The translations under genes and the position numbers were made by a program. From IMG/VR virus record IMGVR_UViG_3300033182_000581, positions 105,381 through 169,380 of that record: a stretch of DNA of 64,000 nt, one strand, 5' to 3'. The stretch comes from a virus. This document shows, one piece after another, positions 14,098-21,856 of the stretch; within the stretch, counting starts at the first letter, position 1, and each line of letters starts with the position of its first letter. Below the pieces are notes generated by a model that saw only the letters and a list, made by a program, of their open reading frames with translations, was not told the DNA's origin and did no database searches.

Positions 14098-14342
14098 TAG
14101 AACAAGAACTTATTGATTTAGGATTTGAGAAGTTTGAAGAAACTGCTGAGAACAGTGGGTATCCTAACGATTGGTATTACTATACAATTGATATAGGTGA
14201 TATCTCTTTCATTACAAATGATAGCGATGATGCAGAAAAGAATGGGTGGAAGGTTTATCTCTTTGATTATGAATCAATGGAAATCGCCGACTCCACTCAA
14301 GCACGAACCCTAATTGAAATCATAAAGAGTAACACCAAATGA
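14094..14342 (+). CDS. Unrecognised acidic protein (82 aa)
   Basis: Soluble alpha/beta, with GFEKFEETAENSGYPNDWYY and AEKNGWKVYLFDYESMEIAD. ATGA overlaps on both sides. Function unknown. Confidence 0.65.
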   Translation: MIEQELIDLGFEKFEETAENSGYPNDWYYYTIDIGDISFITNDSDDAEKNGWKVYLFDYESMEIADSTQARTLIEIIKSNTK

Positions 14343-14710
14343 AGTTAGCAGTAATCGCACATGATGGTAAGAAAGCGGATATGGTATCGTTCGTAATGAA
14401 ACGATTACCATTCTTCAAACGTAAAGATGTTGAACTTGTGGGAACTGGAACTACTGGCACTATGATTATTCATGCTGGCCTAAAAGTAGAGAGAGTGGCA
14501 TCGGGTCCAATGGGTGGTGATGCGGAGATTGGTGCGATGGTAACCAGAGGTGAGATTGATGGAGTAATCTTCTTTAGAGACCCGTTAGATAAACACCCAC
14601 ACGATGTAGATATCTCAATGTTGATGCGATTGTGTGATGTACACGAAGTACCACTTGCTACCAACTATCGTTCAGCACATATTATGATTAAGTATTTTGA
14701 AAACAAATGA
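14339..14710 (+). CDS. mgsA: Methylglyoxal synthase
   Basis: 123 residues, somewhat shorter than bacterial MgsA (about 150). Family motifs in order: IAHDGKK (residues 6-12), TGTTGTMI (phosphate loop, about 37-44), GPMGGDAEIGAMV (about 57-69), FFRDPLDKHPHDVDI (about 81-95, with the catalytic-region His and Asp), then VPLATNYRSA. The enzyme turns dihydroxyacetone phosphate into methylglyoxal and phosphate, bypassing lower glycolysis and relieving phosphate shortage. It is cytosolic, normally a homohexamer, and inhibited by phosphate. It overlaps the thyA fragment by 4 nt. Other MGS-fold domains (carbamoyl-phosphate synthase, IMP cyclohydrolase) lack the GPMGGD and PHDVD pair. Confidence 0.9.
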   Translation: MKLAVIAHDGKKADMVSFVMKRLPFFKRKDVELVGTGTTGTMIIHAGLKVERVASGPMGGDAEIGAMVTRGEIDGVIFFRDPLDKHPHDVDISMLMRLCDVHEVPLATNYRSAHIMIKYFENK

Positions 14711-14919
14711 ATAAGCTCGATAAACAATATCAAGAACTACTAATGACCATACTTGAGTATGGAGTAGATAAATCGGATAGGACTGGTACAGGTACCAAGT
14801 CCATCTTTGGTTACACCATCCGACATAATATGGAAGATGGATTTCCCCTACTAACCACAAAGAAGATAGCAGTCAAAACTATGATGACTGAGTTGAAGTG
14901 GTTCTTAGAGGGAGATTAA
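14707..14919 (+). pseudogene. thyA: Truncated thymidylate synthase (N-terminal 70 residues)
   Basis: The peptide carries the N-terminal ThyA signature: SDRTGTGTKSIFGYTIRHNM, FPLLTTKKI, and ELKWFLEGD. The reading frame then stops. Full-length ThyA is about 260 residues; the catalytic Cys and the folate and dUMP sites are missing. The break falls after the codon for Asp of WFLEGD, and the following DNA is the standard TTAACATTTAACA...TTTGG promoter lead-in. So the 3' part seems to have been lost by recombination with a promoter module. Activity on its own is not expected. Confidence 0.8.
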
Positions 14920-14941
14920 CATTTAACAATTTCTTAACATT

Positions 14942-14968
14942 GGGGGTTTGGAAAAATCCCCTTTTTTT
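14942..14968 (+). terminator. Intrinsic terminator overlapping a promoter
   Basis: GGGGGTTT pairs with AAATCCCC (one G-T wobble) around a GGAA tetraloop, followed by seven T. It ends the mgsA/thyA transcript. The loop-side TTTGG is the -33 box of the promoter at 14947. Confidence 0.8.
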
Positions 14969-14978
14969 GTTATCTTTA
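14947..14978 (+). promoter_or_regulatory. Bacteroidetes-type promoter overlapping a terminator
   Basis: TTTGG at 14947 and TATCTTTA at 14971-14978. The leader ACTATGTAAAAGAGATAAAG matches those at 1211 and 1858. Confidence 0.75.
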
Positions 14979-15007
14979 CTATGTAAAAGAGATAAAGATT
15001 AAATAGT

Positions 15008-15205
15008 ATGAAAAATTATCAAGCAATTTTGTTAGTGTTAGTTGGATTCGGATTGAGTATCGGAACTATGTTCGGTAAGGTTCAATCCTTAATACATTTT
15101 GCGGGTGTTATCAATGAAATGGGATTCGCGTTTTTGTCATTTATGATAGGTATAATCGGATTGTGTTCGATTAACTACACTAAAATTTACAAAGCACTGA
15201 TTTAA
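15008..15205 (+). CDS. Small membrane protein, two helices (65 aa)
   Basis: Two hydrophobic segments (AILLVLVGFGLSIGTMFG and MGFAFLSFMIGIIGLCSINY) joined by a short loop. Single-gene transcript behind the composite terminator and promoter. Role unknown. Downstream a direct repeat GTTGATAACTTGTTGATAAC lies near 15209. Confidence 0.7.
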   Translation: MKNYQAILLVLVGFGLSIGTMFGKVQSLIHFAGVINEMGFAFLSFMIGIIGLCSINYTKIYKALI

Positions 15206-15253
15206 GGTGTTGATAACTTGTTGATAACTTTAACAATTATTTAACATAGAACA

Positions 15254-15285
15254 TTTGGATATATCAGAAATATTCACTACTTTAG
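15254..15285 (+). promoter_or_regulatory. Bacteroidetes-type promoter
   Basis: TTTGGATATATCAGAAATA at 15254 and TACTTTAG at 15278-15285. It drives the VWA-metallopeptidase gene. Confidence 0.7.
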
Positions 15286-15313
15286 TACTGTAATAATGAG
15301 AAAGGATAAACAT

Positions 15314-17476
15314 ATGAGAGATAACACAAAATATTCTTCGTACTGGTTACGTGGTGATTTGTTTGATGATGACTCTAATGATGTTGTTGATGCAGTTGAG
15401 AAGAAACAATCGAATCTTCTCGCTCTCGCTTCATATAAACGAGCTATCTCAAACTTTGTTAACATTGTAACCAATGAGAACATCAAAGTAATGTTCGACC
15501 AACGTGGTGATAATTCCTACACCGATGGTAAGACGGTTACCATTTCCGCTAAGATGGATGATAAGGAATTTGACCCGACAGTTGGTTTGGCGTTGCATGA
15601 GGGTTCTCACATTAAGTTAACTGATTTTAGTTCCCTTCAACAACTAAACAATCACAACTTTCCACATCCATTAGATTATGATTACATTTCTTCTTTGGAA
15701 GAAAAACACAATATGGGATATGATAGTGTTCGTAATTGGATTGCTGGTGTTGTTAAGGATTTGTTGAATGTGATTGAAGATAGACGTATTGATTATTACA
15801 TCTACTCTACCTCACCTGGTTACAAAGGTTACTACCACGCAATGTACGATAAGTACTTCAACGCTAAGATTATCGATAAAGGACTTCAATCCTCTGAGTA
15901 TCGTACTGAGGATTGGGAATCTTATATGTTCCGTATCATCAACATCACCAATGAGAATCGTGATTTGGATGCACTTCCAATGTTACGAAAAGTTTGGGAG
16001 TTGATTGATTTGAAAAACATCAACCGACTTCAGAATACTCAACAGGCGTTTGAGTTGGCTTGTGAGGTTTTCAAAATGGTAGAAGATTCACTTCCAAAAT
16101 CTCAACAACCTGAGCAGGGTGATGGTAATGGTAATGGTGATTCTGATAACAATGAACAACAACCGGGTGAAGGTGCTGGTGGCGGTGGTGATAACTCCGA
16201 AACCAATGGTACTGATAATACTGAAGGGCCTGAGAATGATGGTCAATCTAAGCAAGATTCCAATGGTACTGATGATACCAAAGGTGATGCAGAAGGAGAT
16301 GATGTAAAGAGTGGTCGTTCTTCTTACAATCCCAATGGTGCTGGTGGTGATGGTTCTAATAACCAACCTACTGATAACAAAGTTGATGGTGGTGAAGGCC
16401 CACTTTCAGACCGACAAAAGAAACAATTAGATAACGCTATTAATAAACAAAAGAAGTTTCAAAATGGTGATATCACAAAGAAGAAAGTTGGTAAGAACGA
16501 AAATCAAAAGTTAGAAACTCTATCTAAGGCTGGTATCGATGAGAAGCTGGCAGGTAAGGATTACCAATCAGGTCGTTATTGGAGAAATGATAAAGCAACA
16601 TCTGTTGTGATTGTTCGTAACTTCACTAAGGCATTGGTTGATTCAGATACCATTGATATGTTATCTTCTTACTCTTGGTACACTGACCGTAATCAGGAGG
16701 CCATCAACAAAGGTATTCAGATTGGTACTATGTTGGGTAAGCGTTTGAAGATTCGTTCTGAAGAACGTTCGTTGATTACTCCGCGAATGAAGAGTGGTCG
16801 TATCTCTGGTCGTTTGTTACATGAGTTGGGTATGGGTAATACACAAATCTTTGACCAGACTGTAATCAACAAACACAAACCGGCATTGATTCACATCTCC
16901 ATTGATGCAAGTACTTCGATGGGTGATGGTAAGTGGACTAACTCACAAATTGCGGCAGTTGCAATCGCTAAGGCCGCTTCGATGACTAATAATCTTGATG
17001 TGGTTATCTCATACCGAGCCATTCAAGAAGGTGGTCGTTCACATAAATCAGTACAACCTTTGATGTTCATTGCTTACGATTCTCGTAAGGATAAGTTCAC
17101 TAAGATTCAACAATTGTTCAAATACATTCGGACGTGTGGTACTACTCCAGAAGGTTTGTGTTTTGAATCAATTTTAAATGAGATTACCAAAACCAATGGT
17201 GGTGTTGATTCTTACTTCATCAACTTCTCAGATGGATGGCCAGGATTCTCTAACTCTGATATTGAGTATAGTGGACAGGCTGCTATTGACCACACCGCGA
17301 ATCAGGTTAAGAAGATGAGAATGGCTGGAGTTAAGGTTCTATCTTACTTCATCGAAGAAGGTTACTATGGTGGGGCTATTGATAACTTCCAAAAGATGTA
17401 TGGTAAATCTGCTGAGAAGATTGATGTTACATCACTCATCCCATTGACACGAACTTTAAATAAAATGTTTGAATAA
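15314..17476 (+). CDS. Putative metallopeptidase with C-terminal VWA domain (MoxR-ATPase partner)
   Basis: About 720 residues. Residues 95-99 are HEGSH in GLALHEGSHIKLTDF, an HExxH zinc-protease motif. A Gly/Asn/Asp/Gln-rich low-complexity linker covers about 260-370. A von Willebrand A domain follows, with MIDAS motif DASTSMGDG at 531-539, a central conserved Thr region (TCGTTPEG) and NFSDGWPGF. The order resembles bacterial proteins with a DUF2201-type metallopeptidase plus VWA, and CobT. Such proteins act with a MoxR/CobS AAA+ ATPase, here at 18046, in remodelling or metal-insertion tasks. The ATG at 15314 has AAAGGA upstream; ATG 15296 is an alternative. The target is unknown. Confidence 0.8.
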   Translation: MRDNTKYSSYWLRGDLFDDDSNDVVDAVEKKQSNLLALASYKRAISNFVNIVTNENIKVMFDQRGDNSYTDGKTVTISAKMDDKEFDPTVGLALHEGSHIKLTDFSSLQQLNNHNFPHPLDYDYISSLEEKHNMGYDSVRNWIAGVVKDLLNVIEDRRIDYYIYSTSPGYKGYYHAMYDKYFNAKIIDKGLQSSEYRTEDWESYMFRIINITNENRDLDALPMLRKVWELIDLKNINRLQNTQQAFELACEVFKMVEDSLPKSQQPEQGDGNGNGDSDNNEQQPGEGAGGGGDNSETNGTDNTEGPENDGQSKQDSNGTDDTKGDAEGDDVKSGRSSYNPNGAGGDGSNNQPTDNKVDGGEGPLSDRQKKQLDNAINKQKKFQNGDITKKKVGKNENQKLETLSKAGIDEKLAGKDYQSGRYWRNDKATSVVIVRNFTKALVDSDTIDMLSSYSWYTDRNQEAINKGIQIGTMLGKRLKIRSEERSLITPRMKSGRISGRLLHELGMGNTQIFDQTVINKHKPALIHISIDASTSMGDGKWTNSQIAAVAIAKAASMTNNLDVVISYRAIQEGGRSHKSVQPLMFIAYDSRKDKFTKIQQLFKYIRTCGTTPEGLCFESILNEITKTNGGVDSYFINFSDGWPGFSNSDIEYSGQAAIDHTANQVKKMRMAGVKVLSYFIEEGYYGGAIDNFQKMYGKSAEKIDVTSLIPLTRTLNKMFE

Positions 17477-17670
17477 TGATACTAAATTTAGAACGATTAA
17501 ATTTGGAATACATCTATTGGACTGTTGATAATGGAGAATGTCGAAACTCAGATGATTTGAGATTCGGCCAGTTTCTCCACAACAAATACCAATTGGATGG
17601 ATTATCGGATGTGTTTTATGTAGAAAACGCAACATCTGCTTACGAAACTTTGTTAAAAGATTTAACATAA
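17476..17670 (+). CDS. Small unrecognised protein (64 aa)
   Basis: Starts on the TAATG of the preceding gene, so it is translationally coupled to the VWA protein. Soluble and acidic (DDLRFGQFLHNKYQLDGLSD). Function unknown. Confidence 0.65.
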   Translation: MILNLERLNLEYIYWTVDNGECRNSDDLRFGQFLHNKYQLDGLSDVFYVENATSAYETLLKDLT

Positions 17671-17685
17671 ACTTAACATTAAAAG

Positions 17686-17717
17686 TTTGGATATATCAGA
17701 AATAAGTGGTACTTTAG
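17686..17717 (+). promoter_or_regulatory. Bacteroidetes-type promoter
   Basis: TTTGGATATATCAGAAATAA at 17686 and TACTTTAG at 17710-17717, almost a copy of the promoter at 15254. Confidence 0.7.
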
Positions 17718-17736
17718 TACTGTAAGATTGAGAGAT

Positions 17737-17955
17737 ATGAGAACGACAATTGAAGTAAAAAAAGTTTTGGATTACGTTAACAACCAACTTGCTCGTACTG
17801 ATGAGTATTGTGATGATAAGTTTAAGGCTGGTATGTGTACGATGATTGAACGAGTGTTGTATGATACTAATCAGTATAATGGTTATACTCCATTGAATGA
17901 TGCGAATGTAGGTGAGGTTGGTTACTACAATCGATTTTACCACATGAAAAGTTAA
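17737..17955 (+). CDS. Small unrecognised protein (72 aa)
   Basis: The ATG at 17737 follows GAGAGAT. MRTTIEVKKVLDYVNNQLAR then a Cys-containing helical stretch. It lies between the VWA and AAA+ genes, under its own promoter. Confidence 0.65.
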   Translation: MRTTIEVKKVLDYVNNQLARTDEYCDDKFKAGMCTMIERVLYDTNQYNGYTPLNDANVGEVGYYNRFYHMKS

Positions 17956-17975
17956 CAATTTGATAACATTAAAAA

Positions 17976-18007
17976 TTTGGAGTTGTGAACCTAAATCACT
18001 ATCTTTA
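17976..18007 (+). promoter_or_regulatory. Bacteroidetes-type promoter
   Basis: TTTGG at 17976 and TATCTTTA at 18000-18007. Drives the AAA+ ATPase gene. Confidence 0.7.
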
Positions 18008-18045
18008 CAAAGTAATAAAAGTTAAAAAATAAACAATAATTAGAT

Positions 18046-19314
18046 ATGGCAAAAGCACAAAGATTTGTATTCCTCAAAGTTGTTCGTAATGAGAACAAAG
18101 AGTTGATTTTGGTAGACACCAATGGTGTTGAGTTTTTAGTTCCTCAGATAAATGAGAAAGGAACTTCACTTTATAAACGAGCCGTTGCATCGGCTAACAA
18201 TCCTTCAAAGTATTGTTTCAAAGCTCGTGTTAGTGGTAACCTTACTAATGGTTCGGTTGAATTCGGACGTGTTCCGGCTGAGAAGTTTAATGGGGCTGAA
18301 CCTGTTACAAACTTCAATCAACCAAATGGTGGTTTGGAAGCATTCAAAATGACTGTAACTCCTACACCATCGGAAGCTGTTGAGAAACCAATGGAAGAAG
18401 ATTTCCTAAAGTTCATTCACTCTGAGGCTAATGGTTTGAAACCAAAGATGTTGTTTATGAGTGAACTGAAATGGAAGTATCTGATTCGTAACATTCTTCG
18501 TGGTAAGAACATTATGATGACTGGCCCGGCCGGTTGTGGTAAGACCATGGCGGCTAAGGCGGCTGCAAATTCCATTGAAGGTTACAATACCGAAATCTTC
18601 AATTTGGGTTCAACGCAAGACCCCCGAGCTACTCTGATTGGGAATACTCAGTTCGATACTAAGAAAGGTACGGTCTTTAACCCATCACCTTTCGTTAAAG
18701 CAATTCAAACTCCAAACACTGTGATTGTGTTGGATGAGATTAGCCGGGCTCACCCTGAGGCTCACAACATTCTGATGACTGTGTTGGATGCTGGACAACG
18801 TTACCTACGTTTGGATGAGGCTGCAGATTCACCTGTTGTGAAGGTTGCTGAAGGCGTTTCCTTCATCGCCTCCGCTAATATCGGTAATGAATATACCGCA
18901 ACTCGTCAACTTGACCGTGCGATTGTTGACCGATTCACAATCATTGAGATGGATACTCTTACTACTGAAGAGGAATCTAAACTACTTCAAATGATGTACC
19001 CATCGGTTGATATGGCACTTATCAAATCAGTTGCAGAGATTACTTCAATGACCCGTTCTGAGGTTAAGAAAGAAACTCCACAACTTACGAACTCACTATC
19101 GACTCGTACAGCGGTTGAGATTGGTTCTCTACTATACGATGGGTTCTCATTGGCTGAGGCTGCTGAAATCACTATCTATCCTCTCTTCGATGACGCGGGT
19201 GGGGCTCAATCAGAACGTACTTACATTCGACAGTTCGTTCAGAAGTTCGTTGGTTCTACTGAAGAAGAAAATCTCTTCAATACTGAAACCGAAGATTTAA
19301 ATAACCCTTTCTAA
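18046..19314 (+). CDS. MoxR/CobS-type AAA+ ATPase
   Basis: 422 residues. The N-terminal 115 residues are a separate domain with no recognised name. The AAA+ module has Walker A GPAGCGKT at 160-167, a loop with STQDPRATLIGNT, Walker B VIVLDE at 226-231, sensor 1 in ASANIGNEY and the arginine-rich RQLDRAIVDRF. The inserts around TLIGNTQFD and ASANIG are typical of MoxR/CobS ATPases. Its natural partner is the VWA protein encoded 0.6 kb upstream. CobS-like genes are common in T4-like cyanophages, where the role is still debated. Ends at a strong terminator. Confidence 0.88.
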   Translation: MAKAQRFVFLKVVRNENKELILVDTNGVEFLVPQINEKGTSLYKRAVASANNPSKYCFKARVSGNLTNGSVEFGRVPAEKFNGAEPVTNFNQPNGGLEAFKMTVTPTPSEAVEKPMEEDFLKFIHSEANGLKPKMLFMSELKWKYLIRNILRGKNIMMTGPAGCGKTMAAKAAANSIEGYNTEIFNLGSTQDPRATLIGNTQFDTKKGTVFNPSPFVKAIQTPNTVIVLDEISRAHPEAHNILMTVLDAGQRYLRLDEAADSPVVKVAEGVSFIASANIGNEYTATRQLDRAIVDRFTIIEMDTLTTEEESKLLQMMYPSVDMALIKSVAEITSMTRSEVKKETPQLTNSLSTRTAVEIGSLLYDGFSLAEAAEITIYPLFDDAGGAQSERTYIRQFVQKFVGSTEEENLFNTETEDLNNPF

Positions 19315-19340
19315 TTGTTTAGTGTTTAACTAATGGGTAG

Positions 19341-19363
19341 ACCCCACCACTTCGGTGGGGTTT
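19341..19363 (+). terminator. Intrinsic terminator
   Basis: An 8-bp stem ACCCCACC/GGTGGGGT with loop ACTTC and a short T-run. It lies 26 nt after the AAA+ gene. Confidence 0.8.
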
Positions 19364-19376
19364 ATTCTAAATTAAA

Positions 19377-19408
19377 TTTGGAAAACAATTTTATTTTTTG
19401 TATATTTA
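19377..19408 (+). promoter_or_regulatory. Bacteroidetes-type promoter
   Basis: TTTGG at 19377 and TATATTTA at 19401-19408, just after the terminator. Starts the operon 19428 to about 22236. Confidence 0.75.
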
Positions 19409-19427
19409 TCAAACAACAATAAAAGAT

Positions 19428-19748
19428 ATGGATATAAAATCCCTTACAAACGACATTTACGAATCCTTAAAAGAAGATGGGCTCTTTAAAAGTGAGTTTA
19501 TAGATGGGTATAAGTTTAAAGCTCGATTCTATAAAACAATGAGTAACTCAAATGTTACTACAAAACAACTAAATGCTGAATCAATTATGGGTTTAGTAAT
19601 GGAAATCACCAAAGAGATAATCAAAGAGAATGTTGATAATACAATTTCCGAATTAAAAGATAAGGGAATACTCAATGAGGTTGAAATTGAAGATGGTGAG
19701 ATTGGTTATGTATTAAATGAAAATGTAAATATAGAAAGTTATGAGTAA
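19428..19748 (+). CDS. Unrecognised protein (106 aa)
   Basis: The ATG at 19428 (MDIKSLTNDIYESLKEDG) is chosen because the in-frame ATG at 19398 lies before the -7 box. Mostly helical and acidic. Overlaps the next gene by 8 nt. Confidence 0.7.
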   Translation: MDIKSLTNDIYESLKEDGLFKSEFIDGYKFKARFYKTMSNSNVTTKQLNAESIMGLVMEITKEIIKENVDNTISELKDKGILNEVEIEDGEIGYVLNENVNIESYE

Positions 19749-20145
19749 CGAAAACGAAAATTTAATACCTGAAGATTATTGGAATGAACTAACTCAGGAA
19801 GAAAAAGATGTACTCGCATCCGCAGCATCTGAAATGGAAGAGTATCTATCACAACCTACCGATGAGTGGCATGAGATGGATGAGGGTTATTACCAACATC
19901 TAAGACAACGATTTGGTAAAGGTGAAGATGAGATTGGCCCACGTCATTTTAAACAATACCAAAATGCGTTTCTGCCAATCCAAATGATGGTAATTCCAGC
20001 AGGTAGACAACACAATGGTGAAGAGATGATTCAGTACTTCCACACCTTAACTGAAGATATGGAGTTGGGTGAATGTAATGGTTCTTATGAATTAGTTACT
20101 GAATCAGAATTAGAAGAAAAATTTAATATCAAATATAATAATTAA
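19741..20145 (+). CDS. Acidic protein (134 aa)
   Basis: Very acidic, with many Glu (EDYWNELTQEEKDVLASAAS). No motif recognised. Possibly a DNA-mimic-like or regulatory protein, but this is only composition. Confidence 0.65.
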   Translation: MSNENENLIPEDYWNELTQEEKDVLASAASEMEEYLSQPTDEWHEMDEGYYQHLRQRFGKGEDEIGPRHFKQYQNAFLPIQMMVIPAGRQHNGEEMIQYFHTLTEDMELGECNGSYELVTESELEEKFNIKYNN

Positions 20146-20155
20146 AATCAAAGTT

Positions 20156-20356
20156 ATGAAGTATTACATTGCAAAAGTAAAAGTAGTTACAACCGATGAC
20201 AAGGGTCGTCAAAAGAAAACGATGGAACAATATTGTGTACACGCAGTATCAGTAACCGATGCAGAAACTAAGGTACATGAAGAATTTAAAAACGATGGTT
20301 TGGAATTCGAAGTTACATCAGTATTAGAAACTAAAATCATAAAAGTTATTAGTTAA
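20156..20356 (+). CDS. DUF4494-like protein (66 aa)
   Basis: YYIAKVKVVTTDDKGRQKKT, then EQYCVHAVSVTDAETKVHEEF. This matches my memory of DUF4494, a family largely confined to Bacteroidetes and their phages and mobile elements (YxxKV...GK.KK..E.YLVDA.S.TEAE). Function of the family is unknown. It supports the host assignment. Confidence 0.65.
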   Translation: MKYYIAKVKVVTTDDKGRQKKTMEQYCVHAVSVTDAETKVHEEFKNDGLEFEVTSVLETKIIKVIS

Positions 20357-20365
20357 GGAGAATTA

Positions 20366-20587
20366 ATGAATTATGTAACTGGTTCGACTGTAATAGTTAG
20401 TGTATTTAATGTTCTTAAAGTAGGTAGTGTTGTAGATAAAGCTACTGTTAAAAAGGGTATTAGATACACTATTAAAACCGAAGATGGTAAGATACATGAT
20501 AACGTATTTGTTGATACTAAAAATGTAGATTCATTTATTAATAGTAGTCTTACTAAATCATTTTTGAAATCTAAGGATAATGGATAA
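20366..20587 (+). CDS. Unrecognised protein (73 aa)
   Basis: Beta-rich start (VTGSTVIVSVFNVLKVGSVV), preceded by a clear ribosome binding site (AAGGAGAATTA). Overlaps the next gene by 8 nt. Confidence 0.65.
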   Translation: MNYVTGSTVIVSVFNVLKVGSVVDKATVKKGIRYTIKTEDGKIHDNVFVDTKNVDSFINSSLTKSFLKSKDNG

Positions 20588-20870
20588 GAAAAAATTCAAT
20601 CGTATAAAGAAGCAGGTTCTAAAGAAGTATCCCAAAGCACAAACTAAAATCAATAAAGATGGGATGTATTATGTATCAACAGGTACAGAAGAATCTGTAA
20701 TTACTGAATATATGATACCACCACAATCAAGTGTATCAATGGCTTGGTTGGTAGTTAGTGAAACTTTAAAGGCACATCAGAATATAGAACGTACAAATCC
20801 AAATAGAATGGATACTGCTTCTTTTGAGAAAAAGTTCAATAGAATTTCAAATAGAAATAAACGTAAATAG
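20580..20870 (+). CDS. Basic protein (96 aa)
   Basis: Lysine/arginine-rich at both ends (KKKFNRIKKQVLKKYPKAQT and FNRISNRNKRK). Possibly nucleic-acid binding. Not recognised. Confidence 0.65.
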   Translation: MDKKKFNRIKKQVLKKYPKAQTKINKDGMYYVSTGTEESVITEYMIPPQSSVSMAWLVVSETLKAHQNIERTNPNRMDTASFEKKFNRISNRNKRK

Positions 20871-20892
20871 TTGATTTCATTAAAGATATTTT

Positions 20893-20902
20893 CATATTTA
20901 TT
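20893..20902 (+). promoter_or_regulatory. ATATTTAT motif (candidate late-type promoter)
   Basis: CATATTTATT, 31 nt before the ATG at 20933. Confidence 0.3.
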
Positions 20903-20932
20903 GTAAATAGTTTAATACTTAATTACAATCTT

Positions 20933-21223
20933 ATGAAAAAATACAACGGAAAGCCAAGAGGTAGAGTAAATCACGGTGGTGCAACAAACGAAAAAGATAG
21001 AGAGAGGTTACGCAAGTTAGGAAAGAATTATAACTCAATTGATTTTTTGATGAGTGATAATCTTAATGAATCTAACTACACCGATAAAAGTCAACCCATT
21101 GGCACTTTAGAAGTTGGAAATGTTTCTGTTGATTTGACTTGGTCAGAATGTTCTAAGATTATGGAAACATTAGAAAACGCACAACTTACTCACAAACAAA
21201 AAATTCGATTAGGATTATTTTAA
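20933..21223 (+). CDS. Unrecognised protein (96 aa)
   Basis: Basic, low-complexity N-terminus (MKKYNGKPRGRVNHGGATNE) and a helical C-terminus (LTWSECSKIMETLENAQLTH). Not recognised. Confidence 0.65.
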   Translation: MKKYNGKPRGRVNHGGATNEKDRERLRKLGKNYNSIDFLMSDNLNESNYTDKSQPIGTLEVGNVSVDLTWSECSKIMETLENAQLTHKQKIRLGLF

Positions 21224-21226
21224 TGA

Positions 21227-21652
21227 ATGGAAACATCAGAATTCTTTAAACAACTTGGATTAGGAGACCCGGATATGGAGAAAGCCCGAGAATGGGTTTC
21301 CTATTCCAAATTTGAAGAAGCAGTTCCTGATATTCTTACACTATCTGAGTTTGTTGATACTGTACTTAAAAAATCTGTTGTGGATAACGCAAAACCACAT
21401 CAATGGTTTTCTGAGAGATATATGGTTACTAAATACATATCATCTACTCAACCTGCGAATGATGAGTATATCAAAAAATTAGATACTAAGATTTCACATC
21501 TAAAGGAATCAATTCCAACCGAACCAAACTATGAACATATACATAGATTCATTGAGATTTTATCTACTGAAGTTCATACAAAGCGAAATATACTTCCTAA
21601 AGAAGTTTTGGAATATTTGAATGAATTGTACAAAGGAAAGGGAAAACGATGA
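21227..21652 (+). CDS. Helical protein (141 aa)
   Basis: Largely helical, soluble. The ATG at 21227 is chosen over 21223, which closes quickly. Ends KGKGKR. Not recognised. Confidence 0.65.
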   Translation: METSEFFKQLGLGDPDMEKAREWVSYSKFEEAVPDILTLSEFVDTVLKKSVVDNAKPHQWFSERYMVTKYISSTQPANDEYIKKLDTKISHLKESIPTEPNYEHIHRFIEILSTEVHTKRNILPKEVLEYLNELYKGKGKR

Positions 21653-21660
21653 TATTTATA
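21651..21660 (+). promoter_or_regulatory. ATATTTAT motif (candidate late-type promoter)
   Basis: GATATTTATA directly before the ATG at 21662. If used it would give a leaderless message or serve a later start. Confidence 0.25.
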
Positions 21661-21661
21661 A

Positions 21662-21856
21662 ATGATGGGTATAGAACAAATTAAAGAACCATATAAGAGT
21701 AGTATACTTGAAATACTAAACTCTGATTCTGATTCCGATAGGGTATTTCAGAAACTAAAATTATATATGGTATCCGAGTCATACTTTAAAGAAGTTATAG
21801 ACGAACCAACGTGGTTAGCCTATGAGATTCACAAACAATTCAATAAGAGGAAATGA
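21662..21856 (+). CDS. Small helical protein (64 aa)
   Basis: MMGIEQIKEPYKSSILEILN then an acidic stretch. Overlaps the next gene by 4 nt (ATGA). Confidence 0.6.
   Translation: MMGIEQIKEPYKSSILEILNSDSDSDRVFQKLKLYMVSESYFKEVIDEPTWLAYEIHKQFNKRK

Noticed and set aside
14470-14664. Minus-strand frame opposite mgsA
   Set aside because: It is fully contained in the strongly conserved mgsA coding sequence and has no recognisable features.
15209-15228. GTTGATAACT direct repeat as a second origin
   Set aside because: Only two copies, no perfect DnaA box, and it lies in the usual AT-rich lead-in of a promoter.
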